The notes below the pieces were generated by a model. It made no database searches, had not been told where the DNA came from, and saw nothing but the letters and a program-made list of their open reading frames with translations. The translations under genes were made by a program, and so were the position numbers. Below, in pieces: positions 18,998 to 20,411 of a stretch of DNA of 20,411 nucleotides (its first letter is position 1; the number at the start of each line of letters is the position of its first letter). The DNA lies in the NCBI GenBank assembly GCA_964437445.1, contig CAYTGR010000065.1, forward strand, positions 1-20,411. Direction: 5' to 3'. The stretch comes from CAYTGR01 sp964437445 (GTDB lineage Bacteria > Chloroflexota > Anaerolineae > B4-G1 > SLSP01).

Positions 18998-19578
18998 GGC
19001 TGCAAGTAGGGCGTCACCTGGCGCTCCAACTCTTCAGGGGTGATGATCCCCGGCTGAAAGCCGTACAGTTCCCCATCCTGGTTGATGAAATAGGAACTGG
19101 GCAGGCCGATGACGTTGTAGTCACCGGCGACTTTGGCTTCGGTATCTATCACGATTGGGAAGGCGACGCCGTGCTGTTCCACGAATGCCTTGGCATCCTC
19201 AGGGGTATCCTCTACGTTGACGCCGATGATGGTGAAGCCTTCGTCTTTGTGCGCTTCGTAGTAGGCGTTGAGGTCGTCCACTTCGGCGTTGCAGGGCGGG
19301 CACCAGCTGGCCCAGAAGTTGACCAGGACGACCTGGCCCTGATAATCGCTCAACGTGAGGGAGTCACCGTCTAAGGTGGTCAGCGTGAAGTCGGGGGCCG
19401 GGCGGGTGACGCTGCTGCGGGGCGCGATAGGAGTCACGCCGCCGGTCTCCGGGGTGACGGCCGGCGGCGCAAAGAGGCTACAGGCGGCGGTCACCAGCAG
19501 CAGAGCGCCGACCAGCAGCCAGCGTCCCCGGTGTGACAGGATGATTAGTCTACTTTGTCGCCGGGTTTGCTGGGCCAC
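18994..19578 (-). CDS. TlpA/ResA-like membrane-anchored thioredoxin
   Basis: A 194-residue protein. A hydrophobic anchor at about 20-35 ends in VTAAC (Cys33), a weak lipobox, so it is either lipidated or an uncleaved signal anchor. The thioredoxin fold (60-194) shows APDFTLTTLDGDSLTLSDY, the active site WCPPC (Cys93, Cys96) and the cis-proline in GLPSSYF (Pro160). Proteins of this type reduce disulfides outside the membrane, often for cytochrome c maturation. A cytochrome c lipoprotein is encoded at 244-654 in this window, but no direct link is visible. The start is GTG 19578, overlapping the OsmC gene by 34 bases; no good later ATG exists before the hydrophobic segment. The stop overlaps the YfhO start by 4 bases. 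Confidence 0.88.
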   Translation of the reverse strand: MAQQTRRQSRLIILSHRGRWLLVGALLLVTAACSLFAPPAVTPETGGVTPIAPRSSVTRPAPDFTLTTLDGDSLTLSDYQGQVVLVNFWASWCPPCNAEVDDLNAYYEAHKDEGFTIIGVNVEDTPEDAKAFVEQHGVAFPIVIDTEAKVAGDYNVIGLPSSYFINQDGELYGFQPGIITPEELERQVTPYLQP

Positions 19579-20000
19579 GGGGCTTCTACGATACGGTAGC
19601 TGTGGGTGATGGTGGCAGTCTTGCTCAGCATGGCGCTGACCGAGCAGTATTTGGTCTCGGAGAGTTCAATCGCTTTTTCCAGGCTGGCCGGGTTGATGCC
19701 GGTGCCGTAGGCGATGTACTCAATGTGGATCTGGGTGTAGATCTGAGGATGCTCGGTGGCGCGTTCGGCGGTCACTTTGACCTGCAGGCCGGTCATCGGC
19801 TCGCGGCGTTTGTTCATGACGGTGACGATGTCCATGCCGGTGCAGCCGGCCAGGCCGATTAAGATCAATTCCATCGGCGTCGGGCCGGAATGGGTGCCTG
19901 AGCCGGGGTGCGCTGAATCCAGGATGATGGCGGGGCTGCCGTTGGCCTCGCCAACCAGCCGGAAGCCAGGGCCAATCCAGGTAACGGTTGCTTCTGCCAT
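19545..20000 (-). CDS. OsmC/YhfA-like peroxide-related protein
   Basis: A 151-residue protein of the OsmC superfamily. The conserved segment GPTPMELILIGLAGCTGMDIV contains Cys53, and KYCSVSAML contains Cys119. In OsmC/Ohr proteins this Cys pair reduces organic hydroperoxides; YhfA-like members keep the fold, and their role is less clear. AAGGAG followed by a 5-base spacer precedes the ATG. The gene's end overlaps the GTG start of the TlpA-like gene, so both probably belong to one unit, which fits a thiol-redox theme. The upstream region is filled by a GTGAGCAG-type inverted repeat, and no clear promoter was found. Confidence 0.9.
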   Translation of the reverse strand: MAEATVTWIGPGFRLVGEANGSPAIILDSAHPGSGTHSGPTPMELILIGLAGCTGMDIVTVMNKRREPMTGLQVKVTAERATEHPQIYTQIHIEYIAYGTGINPASLEKAIELSETKYCSVSAMLSKTATITHSYRIVEAPWPSKPGDKVD

Positions 20001-20032
20001 GGTTTCTCCTTGTGGTTTTAGTCAGGTGAAGG

Positions 20033-20170
20033 GTGAGCAGAGAATGGTGAGTAGAGAATAGTGAGCAGAGAGCAGAGAAGGGTAAGCTGTGGACGAGAGT
20101 CTTCCTGCTCACTGCTTCCTGCTTCCTGCTTACTACTCACTGCTTACTGTTCACCGCTCACTGCTCACTG
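20033..20170. repeat. Large GTGAGCAG/CTGCTCAC-family inverted repeat
   Basis: The left part has two tandem 14-base units (20033-20046, 20047-20060) plus a third partial unit. The right part (20103-20170) is made of CTGCTCACTG and CTGCTTCCTG variants on the opposite strand. The halves can form a long imperfect hairpin. It occupies almost the whole interval between the cupin and OsmC genes. Confidence 0.7.
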
Positions 20171-20172
20171 TA

Positions 20173-20411
20173 TCACTCCTGCAACGGGATGACGCAGATG
20201 AACTTGAGGGTGGCGGTGCCGGTGTTGCGGTAGCCGTGTTCTTCATCCGGTGCGACGTAGAGGAAGGTCTCAGGCGTCATGCGGATGGGGTCGCCGTCGG
20301 GGGTAAGCAGCTCGCCTTCGCCTTCCAGGACGTAGATTTCGTGCTCGTAGGGGTGATGGTGGGGTTTGAAGGTGATGCCCGGCTCAATTTCCACGCGCCG
20401 CATGGCGAAGT
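20173..20411 (-). CDS. Cupin-domain protein (cut by window edge)
   Basis: A small single-domain cupin. The first cupin motif is PHHHPYEHEIYVLEGEG and the second APDEEHGYRN, which together supply the His/Glu metal ligands of the beta-barrel. The ATG at 20403 is probably internal. The frame stays open to the window edge and reads F-A-M-R-R-V-E, and related small cupins often have an N-F-A-M-R-R sequence about 15-20 residues into the protein. The true start is therefore likely outside the window. Such proteins bind a metal and small ligands; the function here is undetermined. A repeat-filled 172-base interval separates it from the OsmC gene. Confidence 0.82.
   Translation of the reverse strand, partial: FAMRRVEIEPGITFKPHHHPYEHEIYVLEGEGELLTPDGDPIRMTPETFLYVAPDEEHGYRNTGTATLKFICVIPLQE

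Noticed and set aside
20033..20170. CRISPR array
   Set aside because: The units are 8-14 bases, degenerate and adjacent, without unique spacers of constant length, and no cas gene is nearby.

Overview
This window is a high-GC bacterial scaffold interrupted by three 100-N assembly gaps (13247-13346, 14714-14813, 16091-16190). It most likely comes from a metagenome-assembled member of the Chloroflexota, perhaps Anaerolineae-like. That placement is inference: it rests on the long RpoC with a large N-terminal insertion, the styles of the protein families, and the many palindromic intergenic repeats. There is no rRNA or other decisive marker here.

Layout. Genes run on the + strand from 244 to 8812 and on the - strand from 20411 down to 9023, so the two halves converge at 8813-9022. 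The + half holds a cytochrome c lipoprotein, hisC, rpoC (with its own consensus promoter and a strong terminator, and no rpoB next to it), and a three-gene envelope-stress-type module: ECF sigma factor, zinc-finger membrane anti-sigma factor, and a secreted/membrane protein with bactofilin-like repeats. The - half, in transcription order, holds a cupin (cut by the window edge), OsmC-like protein, TlpA-like thioredoxin, YfhO-like membrane protein, S9 peptidase, Fur-family regulator (N-terminus in a gap), a zinc-type ABC importer (binding lipoprotein, ATPase, permease), a conserved protein of unknown function, and a GH13 amylase/cyclomaltodextrinase-type enzyme.

How the parts work together. The sigma factor gene and the bactofilin-like gene are each preceded by the same 10-base sequence TGCAACTTCA followed 11-12 bases later by ACGTA. 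This looks like an ECF promoter shared by the regulator and its target. The metal-uptake genes lie directly downstream of a Fur-family gene, and a perfect 7-1-7 palindrome of Fur-box shape sits just upstream of the binding-protein gene. OsmC, TlpA, YfhO and S9 peptidase are packed with overlaps or about 20-base gaps and look like one transcription unit.

Most of the other intergenic intervals are filled by members of four dispersed repeat families: a GCGCTTCAGCGC double-hairpin element, an 81-base element present in two inverted copies, CTGTGGTC-rich hairpins, and GTGAGCAG-rich inverted repeats. Two of these elements supply the stop codons of neighbouring genes. The gap at 16091-16190 is an assembly artefact: the same 55 bases stand on both sides, and collapsing them restores one continuous reading frame.
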